Source: Morganella sibonii (lineage in GTDB: Bacteria > Pseudomonadota > Gammaproteobacteria > Enterobacterales > Enterobacteriaceae). Taken from it: DNA of 64,000 nt. The notes beneath the pieces were generated by a model. That model had not been told where the DNA came from, made no database searches, and saw nothing but the letters and a program-made list of their open reading frames with translations. The position numbers and the translations under genes are program-made. This document shows, piece after piece, positions 44,607 through 54,842 of this stretch; position 1 is the first letter of the stretch; each line of letters opens with the position of its first letter. The DNA lies in assembly GCF_040560245.1 (NCBI RefSeq), contig NZ_JAKMWP010000008.1; one strand, 5' to 3'.

Positions 44607-44849
44607 CAGTTATCTCCGGGTCTTGTTCTTTTTTTAAGGTGTTGTATGACATAACCGCAACAAAGACAGGCTTGCTATTGTCGTCACTGTGGTTAACGAC
44701 AACTGCAAGCCGGGATGGTCAGCACATCAATTGATGTCAGAAATGTCAGCCTGTGAAGAATAAAGGATCCGGGCCAACAGAAAAGGTTTTTTTACACATA
44801 CTTATTGAGAAAAGCTCTTATTCATTAACCTTAAACAATAAAAGGTTAT

Positions 44850-45365
44850 TTAGTTGTCGCTCTTATCGAGCTGAATAAGTAATTTTCGCATCAGTTTTTC
44901 CAGGTCTTTCTGCTCATTATTGTCCAGCGCTGACCAGATATGACGTAATGCATCATGCTGAGGCGGAAGCAGGCTGTGCAGAAAATCGGAACCTTTTTCT
45001 GTCAGGTGCAGATGCAGGCAGCGGCGGTCATTGTGGCTCTCTTTGCGCTCAATCCAGCCGTTTTTCTCCAGTTCATCCGCGATACGGGTCGCATTGGTGC
45101 GGGAGGAGCCGAGTGCTGCACTGAGTTCTGAAGGCTGAATGCTGTGAGATTCTTTAGTATCCAGAATCATCAGGGCCATGAATAATGTTTCATTTATCCC
45201 CTGAGATTTCAGCATATTGTTACGTTTTTCTAATAATTTACTCTGAACGTGCATTGAAAGCCGGGTCAGTAAAATTTCCTGATACGGCAGATCCGCACCC
45301 AGATTATTCTGTTGTGTGATCCGGCTGTTAAGCAACTCTTCTGTCGGTGTAAATGAACTTTCCAT
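44850..45365 (-). CDS. emrR: MarR-family repressor EmrR (MprA)
   Basis: 171 residues (E. coli 176) with the winged helix about 60-130 (SELSAALGSSRTNATRIADELEKNG is the recognition area, shortened in this description to its key SSRTNATR). It represses emrAB and is released by bound drugs in E. coli. It lies upstream of emrA in the same direction, with a 243-base gap that may contain its operator. Confidence 0.95.
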   Translation of the reverse strand: MESSFTPTEELLNSRITQQNNLGADLPYQEILLTRLSMHVQSKLLEKRNNMLKSQGINETLFMALMILDTKESHSIQPSELSAALGSSRTNATRIADELEKNGWIERKESHNDRRCLHLHLTEKGSDFLHSLLPPQHDALRHIWSALDNNEQKDLEKLMRKLLIQLDKSDN

Positions 45366-45849
45366 TATTGAGATACCTTATTAGTTTCTGTTGGTATGTT
45401 AACCCGGCTATGGCCCGGCGGGGTGGCCGGTCAAAAGATTAATTTAACAATTATAGCAGGTTAATATCACTACATTTCTTCTGATAATGCCAACTGATTC
45501 ATAAATTTTATGAATGTTAGTCACAAATATCACTTATTATTTAGCAAATCACTTACATTTTCATTACCGGGTGGCTGACTCTGATTATGCGTAATTTTTG
45601 CTTCATAAATTACGTCAATTTTTATTAGTGAACCATGATAATGAAGAATATCAAATGACTTTCATTAGCCGTTATGTCAGTGATTATTGCTGTAGTATCT
45701 ATTTTACGTGGTCAAAAATTATTTTCTTTGATTAACAGTGTTATTTGTAACTTTTTATGAAGGGATAATCCACGAGTGGTAGATTATTATGCGACTTTTG
45801 TTTGATTTTTGAGTTTAAAAAGCACCGGAAGGTGCTTTTTACGGAGGAA
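45366..45849. other. AT-rich gap upstream of emrR
   Basis: About 480 bases with the emrR promoter region on its left and the terminator of the MFS gene on its right. A hairpin cgtaattt / aaattacg lies at 45590-45614. I see no gene or RNA that I can name. Confidence 0.55.
45816..45840 (-). terminator. terminator of the ygaY-type MFS gene
   Basis: Stem aaaagcacc / ggtgctttt with a 4-base loop, 10 bases after the stop of the MFS gene, followed by T residues on the minus strand. Confidence 0.85.
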
Positions 45850-47076
45850 TCAGGTGTGTGAGGGCTGCTGATGCGTGGCTGTTTCGCCGGATTGCGGGAC
45901 ATCATACTTCTTCCCGGCAAGCCAGATCACCAGGCCCAGGGCACTGACGGCGGCACCGCTGTAACAGACGCCATCCCAGCCGTAGTGGCTGTATGCATAG
46001 CCGGAAAGCAGTGAACCGAATGCACCGCCGCAGAAATAACAGGTCATATAACCCGCGGTCAGGCGACTGCGTGCCTCCGGCATCATCCGGTAGAGGGTAC
46101 TCTGATTGGTGACATGAACAGCCTGCACGGCGAGATCAAGGATCACCACACCGGCCACAAAAGCCGCGACAGAATAACCGCTCAGCGCCAGCGGTATCCA
46201 GGAGAGCAGCAGAAGCAGCAGACCGGCGCTGGTGGTCAGGCGGCCTTTGCCTTTATCGGCAAAACGTCCGGCGGGACCGGCCATCAGTGCTCCGGCGGCA
46301 CCGGCGAGGCCGAACAGTCCGATGGTGCTTTCGGAATAGTTAAACGGATCGGATGCCAGCAGGAAGGCCATTGAAGTCCAGAGCAGACCGAACGCGGCAA
46401 AGACAATGGCACCGAGTGCCGCCCGGACACGCAGAACCGGGGTACGGATAAACAGTGTCACAATGGAGGCCAGTAACTGACCGTATTTCAGATCAGACAC
46501 CTGTTTGTACTGCGGCAGGCGCAGATACAGGATCAGCGCCAGCAGAACGAGCAGTCCAGAGGCTGCCCAGTAGACCGTCCGCCAGCCGCCGAATTCCGCG
46601 AGCACACCAGCCACGGTCCGTGCCAGCAGAATGCCGAGCAGCAGGCCGCTCATAATGATCCCGACCGCTTTGCCGCGATGCTGTGGTTTGGCGATAGTCG
46701 CCGCCAGCGGGATAAGAATCTGCGCCACCACGGAAAACATCCCGGCCAGTGCGGTACCCAGCAGTAACTGCCAGAGCGTCTGCGACAGGGCGGAGATCAC
46801 CAGCCCGATTGCGGACAGCAGTGTCATAGTGACGATCAGGTTGCGGCGCTCAAATTTATCCCCGAGCGGCACCAGAAACATCAGACCGGCAGCATAGCTG
46901 AGCTGCGCGGTCGTGACGATAAAGCCTGCCATACCGGCAGTTACACCGAATTGTGCGGCAATCGTCTCCAGTAAAGGTTGTGCATAATAGTTACTTGCGA
47001 CTAACAACCCGGTTGCTATTGCCATCAGGCAGATAAGCTGAGGTGTCAGAACCGCATCAATGGTTTTCTTTTTCAT
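45850..47076 (-). CDS. ygaY: MFS transporter, YgaY type
   Basis: 408-residue member of the major facilitator superfamily with 12 predicted membrane segments and the loop 2-3 motif GDKFERRNL. It sits between emrR and proX as ygaY does in E. coli, where the gene is a pseudogene in K-12. Here the frame is complete. The substrate is unknown; sugar efflux or drug transporters are the nearest groups. The symbol rests on position and family. Confidence 0.8.
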   Translation of the reverse strand: MKKKTIDAVLTPQLICLMAIATGLLVASNYYAQPLLETIAAQFGVTAGMAGFIVTTAQLSYAAGLMFLVPLGDKFERRNLIVTMTLLSAIGLVISALSQTLWQLLLGTALAGMFSVVAQILIPLAATIAKPQHRGKAVGIIMSGLLLGILLARTVAGVLAEFGGWRTVYWAASGLLVLLALILYLRLPQYKQVSDLKYGQLLASIVTLFIRTPVLRVRAALGAIVFAAFGLLWTSMAFLLASDPFNYSESTIGLFGLAGAAGALMAGPAGRFADKGKGRLTTSAGLLLLLLSWIPLALSGYSVAAFVAGVVILDLAVQAVHVTNQSTLYRMMPEARSRLTAGYMTCYFCGGAFGSLLSGYAYSHYGWDGVCYSGAAVSALGLVIWLAGKKYDVPQSGETATHQQPSHT

Positions 47077-47192
47077 GATTATTATAAGATTGATTGAGTA
47101 TGAAATGATTACGGGTACTACGGAGCGGTACTATATAGAAAGCAGACCGGAAAGGGTATCGATTTTGTGATATTTGTCACGTTTTGTTGAGG

Positions 47193-47222
47193 AAAAAAAA
47201 GCGGCCATATCGCTATGGCCGC
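47193..47222 (-). terminator. proVWX terminator
   Basis: Stem gcggccata / tatggccgc with a tcgc loop; on the minus strand it is followed by eight T. It lies 23 bases after proX. Confidence 0.95.
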
Positions 47223-47244
47223 CGGACGGATTTTTCAGATCCGG

Positions 47245-48243
47245 TTATTTATCAGCAGCTTTTCGTGCCTGTTCAATCCAGCCGTCGAACTTAGCCTGAT
47301 TGGCTTTAATCCAGGCATTGGCGTGACGTTCAATATCTGCCTGTGAATTTTCGCCGTTATGCATGCGCAGGTTCTGGGCGTTAATTGCCGAAACCGGCAG
47401 TTTCATGACGGCAAACAGCTCTGCGGCAGCCGGGTTCTGTTCAGCCCAGACTTTGTTAGCTGCAATATGCATGGTGCTTGGCGGGAAGCCGTAGTTTTTA
47501 CCGTTCGGCAGTTTGGTATCGATCTTCTCACCGTCAGGCATGGAGGAGAACGGTACTTCCAGCCAGACCACATCACGGCCCGGTTTCAGGACATCACTGA
47601 TCCAGTACGGTGTCCAGGTATAGTAGAGAACCGGTTTGCCCTCTTTATAGCGGGTGATGGTGTCTGCCATCATCGCGGCATAGTTCCCCTGGTTGTGCTC
47701 AACCGTATCTGTCAGCTTATAGGCTTTCATGTGGTTGTTGATGGCGGCCTCGCAGCCCCAGCCGGGGTTACAGCCGGTCAGATCCGCTTTACCGTTGCCG
47801 TTACTGTCAAACAGTTTGGCAATTTCCGGGTCTTTCAGCTGTTCAATATTGGTGATGTGGTATTTCTCAGCGGTCTTTTTATCAATCAGATACCCCTGGG
47901 CGGCATTCACGACATAATCCCCTTTGCGGTAGAATTTGTCGTCGCCCCCGGCAGCTTTGTACTGGGAGTTGTGCAGCGGCACCCAGCTTACTGCCATAAA
48001 GGTGGCATCACCGTTGGCGATTGATGCATAGGCCACGTTGTAATCCACTTCCTGGATAGGCTGCACATCATAGCCGAGTTCTTCCAGTGCTTTGTTGACG
48101 ATAAGGGTCTGAAAGGTTTCTTCAGTAATGGTGCTTTGTACAGGCAGCACTTTGACCCCTTTGCCCGGCTGCGCGGTATCCGCGAAAGCCTGAGTACCAA
48201 TGAGTGCCGATAAGGCGATTGCTGCGATTGCTGTCTTACGCAT
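47245..48243 (-). CDS. proX: glycine betaine/proline binding protein ProX
   Basis: 332-residue periplasmic protein with a signal peptide ending TQAFA. The mature part has the OpuAC fold (GKGVKVLPVQSTITEETFQ, TWTPYWISDVLKPGRDVVWLEVPF, shortened) with Trp residues that form the betaine cage. It delivers glycine betaine or proline betaine to ProWV. The gap to proW is 87 bases, as in E. coli. Confidence 0.96.
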   Translation of the reverse strand: MRKTAIAAIALSALIGTQAFADTAQPGKGVKVLPVQSTITEETFQTLIVNKALEELGYDVQPIQEVDYNVAYASIANGDATFMAVSWVPLHNSQYKAAGGDDKFYRKGDYVVNAAQGYLIDKKTAEKYHITNIEQLKDPEIAKLFDSNGNGKADLTGCNPGWGCEAAINNHMKAYKLTDTVEHNQGNYAAMMADTITRYKEGKPVLYYTWTPYWISDVLKPGRDVVWLEVPFSSMPDGEKIDTKLPNGKNYGFPPSTMHIAANKVWAEQNPAAAELFAVMKLPVSAINAQNLRMHNGENSQADIERHANAWIKANQAKFDGWIEQARKAADK

Positions 48244-48330
48244 CGTTTTCCCTCTTGTTGTGCCTGCCGCCGCGATAACAGCGGCAGGGTGATAATGATC
48301 GGGAGCAAAACTCCCTGTCGCTGCCGCGGA

Positions 48331-49470
48331 TTACGGTGCGCGGCGGAACGGACGGGTGATAAGCCCGGCAGGGCCGGTGTGATACCAGCGGCGGCCGGCT
48401 TTGCTGCGGGAATCTTTCCCGAGTGATTGCGTCAGGCGGTCAAGAATAATGGCGAGAATGACAATTCCGGCACCACCGACGGACGCCAGCCCCATATCCA
48501 GACGGCCGATACCGCGCAGTACCATCTGCCCCAGACCACCGACGGCGATCATGGAGGCGATAACCACCATTGACAGTGCCAGCATCAGCGTCTGGTTGAT
48601 CCCGGCCATGATGGTCGGCATCGCCAGCGGTAACTGCACTTTAAACAGCATCTGACGCGGATTGGCACCAAAGGACTCTGCCGCTTCCACCAGGTCGGCG
48701 GGCACCTGACGGATACCGAGGATAGTCAGACGGATCACCGGCGGCAGGGCGAAGATAATCGTTACCACCACGCCCGGTACGTTACCGATACCGAACAGCA
48801 TGACAATCGGCACCAGATAGACGAAGGCCGGTGTTGTCTGCATGGCATCAAGCAGCGGACGGATAAATTTTGCGGCGCGTTCATGCCGCGCCAGGGCAAT
48901 ACCTGTCGGTAAACCGATGATAATACAGAACATCAGGGCGGTCAGAACCAGTGACAGAGTCACCATCGCCTCGTTCCATGCCCCGATGGCACCGATAAAG
49001 GTCAGTGATACCACGGTGGCAAGCCCCAGTCCTTTGCCGCTCATCTGCCAGGCGAGCAGGGCAAAAATAAGAATCGCGATCGGCGCGGGAATGGCGGTCA
49101 GCCCCTGTTCAAAGGTCGTGAGCACAAAGTCGATCGGTACACGGATACCCTGAAAAACCGGGCGGAAGTGCAGCACAATCCAGTTGATGGCATCGGTCAC
49201 CCAGCTGTCAAACGGGATCAGCGTGTGATCAAACGGATTCGTCCAGTCAAAGGCGGGACCGGTATCCGCCGGTGCGGCATCCAGCCAGTCACTGCCGCTG
49301 TCAGTCGCGCCGCCCCACGGGTCGGCATCCGCACCGCCGGTATCGGCGGCACTTCCCCACGGATCACTGCTGTCTGCGGCATCCGGGGCTGTTTGTGCTG
49401 ATGAAGTATCCTGTTCTGACGTTGCCGCCCATGGATCAAGCTCTGTATCCTGTTGATTATTCCGGCTCAT
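48331..49470 (-). CDS. proW: glycine betaine/proline ABC transporter permease ProW
   Basis: 379 residues. A cytoplasmic N-terminal segment rich in Asp, Ala and Ser with repeated DPWG (four copies up to about residue 60) is longer than in E. coli ProW (354 residues in all). The membrane part starts near residue 100 and carries the permease EAA loop (EAAESFGANPRQMLFKVQLP). Overlaps proV by 14 bases. Confidence 0.96.
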   Translation of the reverse strand: MSRNNQQDTELDPWAATSEQDTSSAQTAPDAADSSDPWGSAADTGGADADPWGGATDSGSDWLDAAPADTGPAFDWTNPFDHTLIPFDSWVTDAINWIVLHFRPVFQGIRVPIDFVLTTFEQGLTAIPAPIAILIFALLAWQMSGKGLGLATVVSLTFIGAIGAWNEAMVTLSLVLTALMFCIIIGLPTGIALARHERAAKFIRPLLDAMQTTPAFVYLVPIVMLFGIGNVPGVVVTIIFALPPVIRLTILGIRQVPADLVEAAESFGANPRQMLFKVQLPLAMPTIMAGINQTLMLALSMVVIASMIAVGGLGQMVLRGIGRLDMGLASVGGAGIVILAIILDRLTQSLGKDSRSKAGRRWYHTGPAGLITRPFRRAP

Positions 49471-50662
49471 TCGGCGTCTCCTTATCTAAAGCCTGCAAAA
49501 GCATCCCTTTTGAGATAACCCCGGCATAGCGGTTGTTGTTGCCGACCACCGGAACTGCACACGGTGACTGCGCGACAACGGTCAGCAACTCATTCAGCGG
49601 CGTGTCGGCGCTGACCGCCTGCGGCTCGCTCAGAATGGCATCTGTGATAGGTTTTTTCGCTTTCAGTGCCGCCTCCAGAGAGGCAACAGAAACAATACCG
49701 GCAAATTTTTGTCCGCGTTCAATCAGATAGCCGTACTCACGATCATCATCATTGAGGACTTTCAGTGCCGAACGCGGGCCGAATCCCGGTGCCACGTGCA
49801 GCAGCGCATCCGCACGGCGGCGGGCAATATCTTTGGCGCTGAACACATGACTGATATCCACGCCGCGGAAGAACGTGCGGACATAATCATTGGCCGGATT
49901 ATTAAGGATCTCATCCGGTGTGCCGACCTGCACCACAACACCGCCCTGCATAATGGCAATACGATCGCCGATACGCATAGCTTCGTCGAGGTCATGGGAA
50001 ATAAAGACGATGGTACGCTGTTTATCCCCCTGGAGACTCAGCAGCTCATCCTGCATTTCGGTGCGGATCAGCGGGTCAAGGGCGGAGAACGCCTCATCCA
50101 TCAGCAGGATATCCGGGTCATTTGCCAGTGCGCGGGCAAGCCCGATCCGCTGACGCATCCCGCCGGACAGCTCATCCGGATAGGAATTTGCCCACTGTTC
50201 CAGGTTGACCTGTTTCAGCGCATCCAGCGCGCGTTCATGACGTTCCGCTTTGCTCATCCCGGCCAGTTCAAGGCCGAATGCGGTATTATCGATAACCGAC
50301 ATATGCGGCATCAGAGCAAAGGACTGGAACACCATACTGATTTTTTTGCGCCGCACCTCACGCAGGGCCTGATCGGAAATCACAGCGATATCTTCGCCGT
50401 CGATCAGCACCTGGCCGCGGGTCGGTTCTATCAGGCGATTGAGAAGACGAACTAAGGTGGATTTCCCTGAACCGCTCAGTCCCATGATGACGAATATTTC
50501 GCCTTCTTCAATGGCCAGATTGGCGTCCTGTACGCCGACGGTAGCACCGGTCTTTTCAAAGATATGTTCTTTGTCCAGGCCCTGTTCTAATAATTCAAAT
50601 GCCTGTTTCGGGTGCTCACCGAATATTTTATAGAGATTTTTAACTTCGAGTTTTATTGCCAT
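49457..50662 (-). CDS. proV: glycine betaine/proline ABC transporter ATPase ProV
   Basis: 401 residues. Walker A GLSGSGKSTL near residue 61, signature LSGGMRQRIGLARAL, Walker B ILLMDEAFSALD, and a C-terminal pair of CBS domains (about 285-395) that sense ionic strength in this family. The ATG at 50662 gives the family start MAIKLEVKNLYKIFGEHP; the frame is open for 60 codons further but overlaps the promoter. It is the first gene of the proU operon. Confidence 0.96.
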   Translation of the reverse strand: MAIKLEVKNLYKIFGEHPKQAFELLEQGLDKEHIFEKTGATVGVQDANLAIEEGEIFVIMGLSGSGKSTLVRLLNRLIEPTRGQVLIDGEDIAVISDQALREVRRKKISMVFQSFALMPHMSVIDNTAFGLELAGMSKAERHERALDALKQVNLEQWANSYPDELSGGMRQRIGLARALANDPDILLMDEAFSALDPLIRTEMQDELLSLQGDKQRTIVFISHDLDEAMRIGDRIAIMQGGVVVQVGTPDEILNNPANDYVRTFFRGVDISHVFSAKDIARRRADALLHVAPGFGPRSALKVLNDDDREYGYLIERGQKFAGIVSVASLEAALKAKKPITDAILSEPQAVSADTPLNELLTVVAQSPCAVPVVGNNNRYAGVISKGMLLQALDKETPNEPE

Positions 50663-50738
50663 GCAGTATATCCATTCAGAATAACGTGGATGTGAAATGG
50701 GTAAATGTGAATCCTCTCCCTGAAAAAAAACGTTATTT

Positions 50739-50766
50739 ACCCTAGCATACGAGATAATGCTGACAA
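50739..50766 (-). promoter_or_regulatory. proU promoter, P2-like
   Basis: On the minus strand, TTGTCA (50761-50766), a 16-base spacer and TAGGGT (50739-50744). The unusual -10 TAGGGT and 16-base spacing are also described for the osmotically induced P2 promoter of E. coli proU. Transcription would start about 70 bases before the proV ATG. Confidence 0.65.
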
Positions 50767-51178
50767 CCCCTTGTTTATGAGAATTAATCAAAAACAGCGG
50801 ATATATTTTTAGTGTAAAATCACTGATATCCGGTAAATACACCGATTTATTAATATATGAATGATTTGCGGGGAATAAGACAGGGATATCCCCGGAAAGT
50901 TAACCAGGCGCTTGTTTTAGCCGCTTTTTATCCGGAATACCTGAAAAGAGAATATGATGATATTTTGCTGCATAATACCGGTGTCAGTAAGTTGTGATGT
51001 TTCTCCCGAAAACAGGGAAAAAAAATCACGCCACATTAAACATACTTATTAATAATGATATGTAATTAATGCTATGATAATGGATATTTAGGTTAAGTTT
51101 AAAAATAACTCGATAAAAATACCCCAATAACCGGAAAATAGCTCCGGAAAAATTGATAATTCAGGTTGTTTTATGAGC
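50767..51178. other. AT-rich gap upstream of proU
   Basis: About 410 bases of AT-rich sequence between the nrdF terminator and the proU promoter. No gene is seen. In E. coli this position and the start of proV hold the H-NS silencing elements of proU, so similar silencing is plausible. Confidence 0.45.
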
Positions 51179-51220
51179 AAAAAATGCACTGATATAAATA
51201 TGCTGCAATATCAGTGCATT
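51179..51220 (-). terminator. nrdHIEF terminator
   Basis: A perfect 13-bp inverted repeat (aatgcactgatat / atatcagtgcatt) with a 12-base loop; on the minus strand it runs into a T tract. It lies 48 bases after the nrdF stop. Confidence 0.85.
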
Positions 51221-51267
51221 AATAAAACCGGTGTTTTTCACATGACACTTAAACGGAAATTATTGAT

Positions 51268-52230
51268 TTAAAAATCCCAGTCCTCATCTTCGGTATTCAC
51301 CGCTTTGCCAATCACATAAGAAGAACCGGAGCCGGAAAAGAAATCGTGATTCTCGTTGGCATCCGGTGACAGCGCCGATAATATTGCCGGGCTGACATCC
51401 GTCACACTCTCCGGAAACAGCGCTTCATAGCCTAAATTCATCAGTGCTTTATTTGCGTTGTAATGCAGGAATTTAATCACATCCTCAGACCACCCTGCAC
51501 CGTCATATAATTTCCGTGTATAACTGACTTCATTTTCGTATAAATCAAATAACAGACTGAACGTAAATTCCTTTATTTCTTTACGGGTTTGTTCGTCATA
51601 ATTCTGTAATGAACGCTGGAATTTATAACCGATATAATAGCCGTGTACTGCCTCATCACGGATAATCAGGCGGATAAGATCGGCGGTATTCGTCAGTTTG
51701 GCACGGCTTGACCAGTACATCGGCAAATAAAAGCCGGAATAGAATAAGAAGGATTCCAGAAACACACTGGCGACTTTCTTTTTCAGCGGGTGCGGGTCAC
51801 GATAGTAACCGAGAATAATCGCCGCTTTGTTTTGCAGTGTCGGTTCCTCCTCACTCCAGCGGTAGGCGTCATCAATCTCCGGTGTGGAGCAGAGCGTGGA
51901 GAAAACCGAGCTGTAAGAGCGGGCATGAACCGCCTCCATAAAGCTGATATTGGAGAGTACGGCTTCTTCATGCGGTGTCAGGGCATCCGGGATAAGGGCG
52001 GGAGCGCCAACCGTATTCTGAATGGTATCCAGCAGGGTCAGCCCGGTGAAGACCCGGATAGTCAGCTGCTTCTCTGCCGGGGTCAGCGTCTGCCATGACG
52101 GAATGTCATTGGAGAGCGGGACTTTTTCCGGCAGCCAGAAGTTGCTGGTCAGACGGTTCCAGACTTCAAGGTCTTTGTCATCCTCAATCCGGTTCCAGTT
52201 GATCGCGGAAATGCGGCTTAATGTGGTCAT
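51268..52230 (-). CDS. nrdF: class Ib ribonucleotide reductase beta subunit NrdF
   Basis: 320 residues (E. coli 319). Holds the dimetal-tyrosyl radical cofactor; helix motifs with metal ligands are present (MEAVHARSYSS, RDEAVHGYYIG). The ATG at 52230 begins MTTLSRISAINWNR, the family start; upstream in-frame codons run into the nrdE gene. Last gene of the operon, 22 bases after nrdE. Confidence 0.97.
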   Translation of the reverse strand: MTTLSRISAINWNRIEDDKDLEVWNRLTSNFWLPEKVPLSNDIPSWQTLTPAEKQLTIRVFTGLTLLDTIQNTVGAPALIPDALTPHEEAVLSNISFMEAVHARSYSSVFSTLCSTPEIDDAYRWSEEEPTLQNKAAIILGYYRDPHPLKKKVASVFLESFLFYSGFYLPMYWSSRAKLTNTADLIRLIIRDEAVHGYYIGYKFQRSLQNYDEQTRKEIKEFTFSLLFDLYENEVSYTRKLYDGAGWSEDVIKFLHYNANKALMNLGYEALFPESVTDVSPAILSALSPDANENHDFFSGSGSSYVIGKAVNTEDEDWDF

Positions 52231-52252
52231 ATCATATCTCTTAAAAAACGGG

Positions 52253-54373
52253 TTATACGGCGCAGGAAACACAGCCCGCCACTTCGGTGCCTTCCAGTGC
52301 AGACTGGCGCAGACGAACGTAATAGAGGGTTTTTATCCCTTTGCGCCAGGCGTAAATCTGTGCACGGTTGATATCGCGGGTGGATGCCTCATCACTGAAA
52401 AACAGGGTGAGAGACAAGCCCTGATCAACATGCTGTGTGGCGGCTGCGTAAGTATCGATAATCTTTTCCGGCCCGATGTCGTAGGCGTCGCGGTAATATT
52501 CAAGGTTATCGTTGGTCATATACGCCGCAGGATAATAGACGCGGCCAAGCTTACCTTCCTTGCGGATCTCAATGCGGGCTACAATCGGATGAATGGAGGA
52601 GGTTGCGTGATTGATATAGGAAATCGACCCGGTCGGCGCAACCGCCTGTAAGTTCTGGTTGTACAGCCCGTGCGCCATGACACTCTCTTTCAGCTGCTGC
52701 CAGTCTGCCTGCGACGGCACGGTAATCCCGGCATCTGCAAACAGGGCGCGGACTTTTTCTGTCGCCGGTTCCCATTTCTGCGTAATGTATTTGCTGAAGT
52801 ATTCCCCGCTGGCATAGGCGGACTGTTCAAAATTGCGGAATGTCTGCTGCCGCTCAATCGCCAGCTGATTTGAGGCTTTCAGGGCATAGTAGGCGATGGT
52901 TAAGAAATAGATATTGGTGAAATCAATACCTTCTTCCGAACCATAATGGATATGCTCCCGCGCCAGATAGCCGTGCAGGTTCATCTGCCCGAGTCCGATA
53001 GCATGAGAGCCGCGGTTGCCGTGATCAATGGACGGCACACTGCGTATTTCACTCATATCCGATACCGACGTCAGTCCGCGCACGGCGATGTCAACGGAGC
53101 GGGCGAAATCCGGGGAATCCATCATTTTCGCAATATTCAGCGAGCCGAGGTTACAGCTGATATCACGGCCGGTGTGGCGGTAGCTCAGGTCGTCGTTGTA
53201 TTCACTGGCGCTGTTGACCTGGAGGATCTCCGAGCAGAGATTGCTCATATTAATGTAACCGGCGACCGGGTTGGCCCGGTTCACATTATCCTCAAACATG
53301 ATGTAAGGATAACCGGACTCAAACTGGATCTCCGCCAGGATACGGAAAAACTCACGGGCATTGATTTTGCGCTTGCGGATGGCCTTGTTATTCACCATAT
53401 CCGCATAGTGCTCTGAGATGCTCAGTTCTGACATCGGTTTGCCGTACACCCGTGCAACATCGTACGGAGAGAAGAGATACATCGGCTCGTTGTTTTTGGC
53501 CAGCTCAAAGGTGATATCCGGGATAACCACACCGAGGGACAGCGTTTTGATGCGGATTTTTTCATCCGCGTTTTCCCGTTTGGTATCGAGAAACGTGAGG
53601 ATATCCGGATGGTGCGCATGCAGATACACGGCTCCGGCGCCCTGACGTGCGCCCAGCTGATTGGCGTAAGAAAAGGCATCCTCCAGCATCTTCATCACCG
53701 GCACCACGCCGCTGGACTGGTTTTCAATCAGTTTGATCGGCGCGCCGGATTCGCGCAGGTTGGTCAGCAGAAACGCCACACCGCCGCCGCGCTTTGAGAG
53801 TTGCAGCGCCGAGTTCACACTGCGCCCGATGGATTCCATATTATCTTCAATGCGCAGCAGGAAGCAGGAGACAAACTCCCCGCGCTGTTTTTTGCCGCAG
53901 TTGAGGAACGTCGGGGTGGCGGGCTGAAAACGTCCGCTGATGATCTCTTCCAGCAGATGTTCTGCCAGTTTCGTATCCCCCCGCGCCAGCGTCAGAGCCA
54001 CCATGCAGACGCGATCTTCAAACCGCTCCAGATAACGCTGGCCGTCAAAGGTTTTCAGGGTATAGCCGGTATAATATTTCAGGGCACCGAGGAAAGTCGC
54101 AAAGCGGAATTTTTTACTGTATGCCTGCCGGAACAGATTTTTAATAAATTCAAAATCATATTGTCCGATAACATCAGCTTCGTAATAGTTTTCATTAATC
54201 AGAAAATCGAGTTTTTCCCGCAGATTATGGAAAAACACGGTGTTCTGATTAACATGCTGGCGGAAGTAGTGGTGTGCGGCCGTCACATCTTTATCAAACT
54301 GGATTTTTCCCTCTGTATCATACAGATTGAGCATGGCATTCAGGGCGTGGTAATCCGTGTATTCAGTGGTCAT
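52253..54373 (-). CDS. nrdE: class Ib ribonucleotide reductase alpha subunit NrdE
   Basis: 706 residues (E. coli 714). Reduces ribonucleoside diphosphates. It shows the ATP-cone-less class Ib N-terminus (YHALNAMLNLY), the catalytic loop with NLCSEI, and a C-terminal redox pair CVSC two residues from the end, the site reduced by NrdH. Confidence 0.97.
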   Translation of the reverse strand: MTTEYTDYHALNAMLNLYDTEGKIQFDKDVTAAHHYFRQHVNQNTVFFHNLREKLDFLINENYYEADVIGQYDFEFIKNLFRQAYSKKFRFATFLGALKYYTGYTLKTFDGQRYLERFEDRVCMVALTLARGDTKLAEHLLEEIISGRFQPATPTFLNCGKKQRGEFVSCFLLRIEDNMESIGRSVNSALQLSKRGGGVAFLLTNLRESGAPIKLIENQSSGVVPVMKMLEDAFSYANQLGARQGAGAVYLHAHHPDILTFLDTKRENADEKIRIKTLSLGVVIPDITFELAKNNEPMYLFSPYDVARVYGKPMSELSISEHYADMVNNKAIRKRKINAREFFRILAEIQFESGYPYIMFEDNVNRANPVAGYINMSNLCSEILQVNSASEYNDDLSYRHTGRDISCNLGSLNIAKMMDSPDFARSVDIAVRGLTSVSDMSEIRSVPSIDHGNRGSHAIGLGQMNLHGYLAREHIHYGSEEGIDFTNIYFLTIAYYALKASNQLAIERQQTFRNFEQSAYASGEYFSKYITQKWEPATEKVRALFADAGITVPSQADWQQLKESVMAHGLYNQNLQAVAPTGSISYINHATSSIHPIVARIEIRKEGKLGRVYYPAAYMTNDNLEYYRDAYDIGPEKIIDTYAAATQHVDQGLSLTLFFSDEASTRDINRAQIYAWRKGIKTLYYVRLRQSALEGTEVAGCVSCAV

Positions 54374-54403
54374 CGTGTTATTCCGGTATCAGAGAAGCAG
54401 CAT

Positions 54404-54820
54404 TCAGCAGGCGGATTCAGCGGCCTGCTGCTGCCAGAAATGGTGTAAGCCGCGGCGGACGTTATCCACATCCGCCTGCGTGCCGAGCAGTTCAAAGCGG
54501 TATAAAAACGGCACCTGACATTTGGCGGAGATAATGTCACCGGCAATGGCATAAGCGCGGCCAAAATTGGTATTACCGGCGGCAATCACACCGCGCAGCA
54601 ATGCCCGGTTCTCAGGGCGGTTCAGAAAATGGATCACCGGACGCGGTACCGCACCATTGTGATGGCCGCCGCCGTAGGTCGGTACCAGCAGCACAAAGGG
54701 TTGTGTGGCGGCCAGATTCCCGTCTTCCGGCAGCCGGGTGGCCGGAATTCCCAGCTTTTCAGTGAACCGGTGACAGGTTTCTGAACGGGTGGAGAAATAA
54801 ATCAGTGCCTGTGTGGCCAT
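54404..54820 (-). CDS. nrdI: flavodoxin-like ribonucleotide reductase maturase NrdI
   Basis: 138 residues. Gives the oxidant that assembles the Mn-tyrosyl cofactor of NrdF. Flavodoxin pattern: YFSTRSETCHRF phosphate loop, VPTYGGGHHN and AAGNTNFGRAY around the FMN. The stop lies 30 bases before nrdE. Confidence 0.95.
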   Translation of the reverse strand: MATQALIYFSTRSETCHRFTEKLGIPATRLPEDGNLAATQPFVLLVPTYGGGHHNGAVPRPVIHFLNRPENRALLRGVIAAGNTNFGRAYAIAGDIISAKCQVPFLYRFELLGTQADVDNVRRGLHHFWQQQAAESAC

Positions 54821-54842
54821 GGTGCCTCCGGGGATATGCTGC

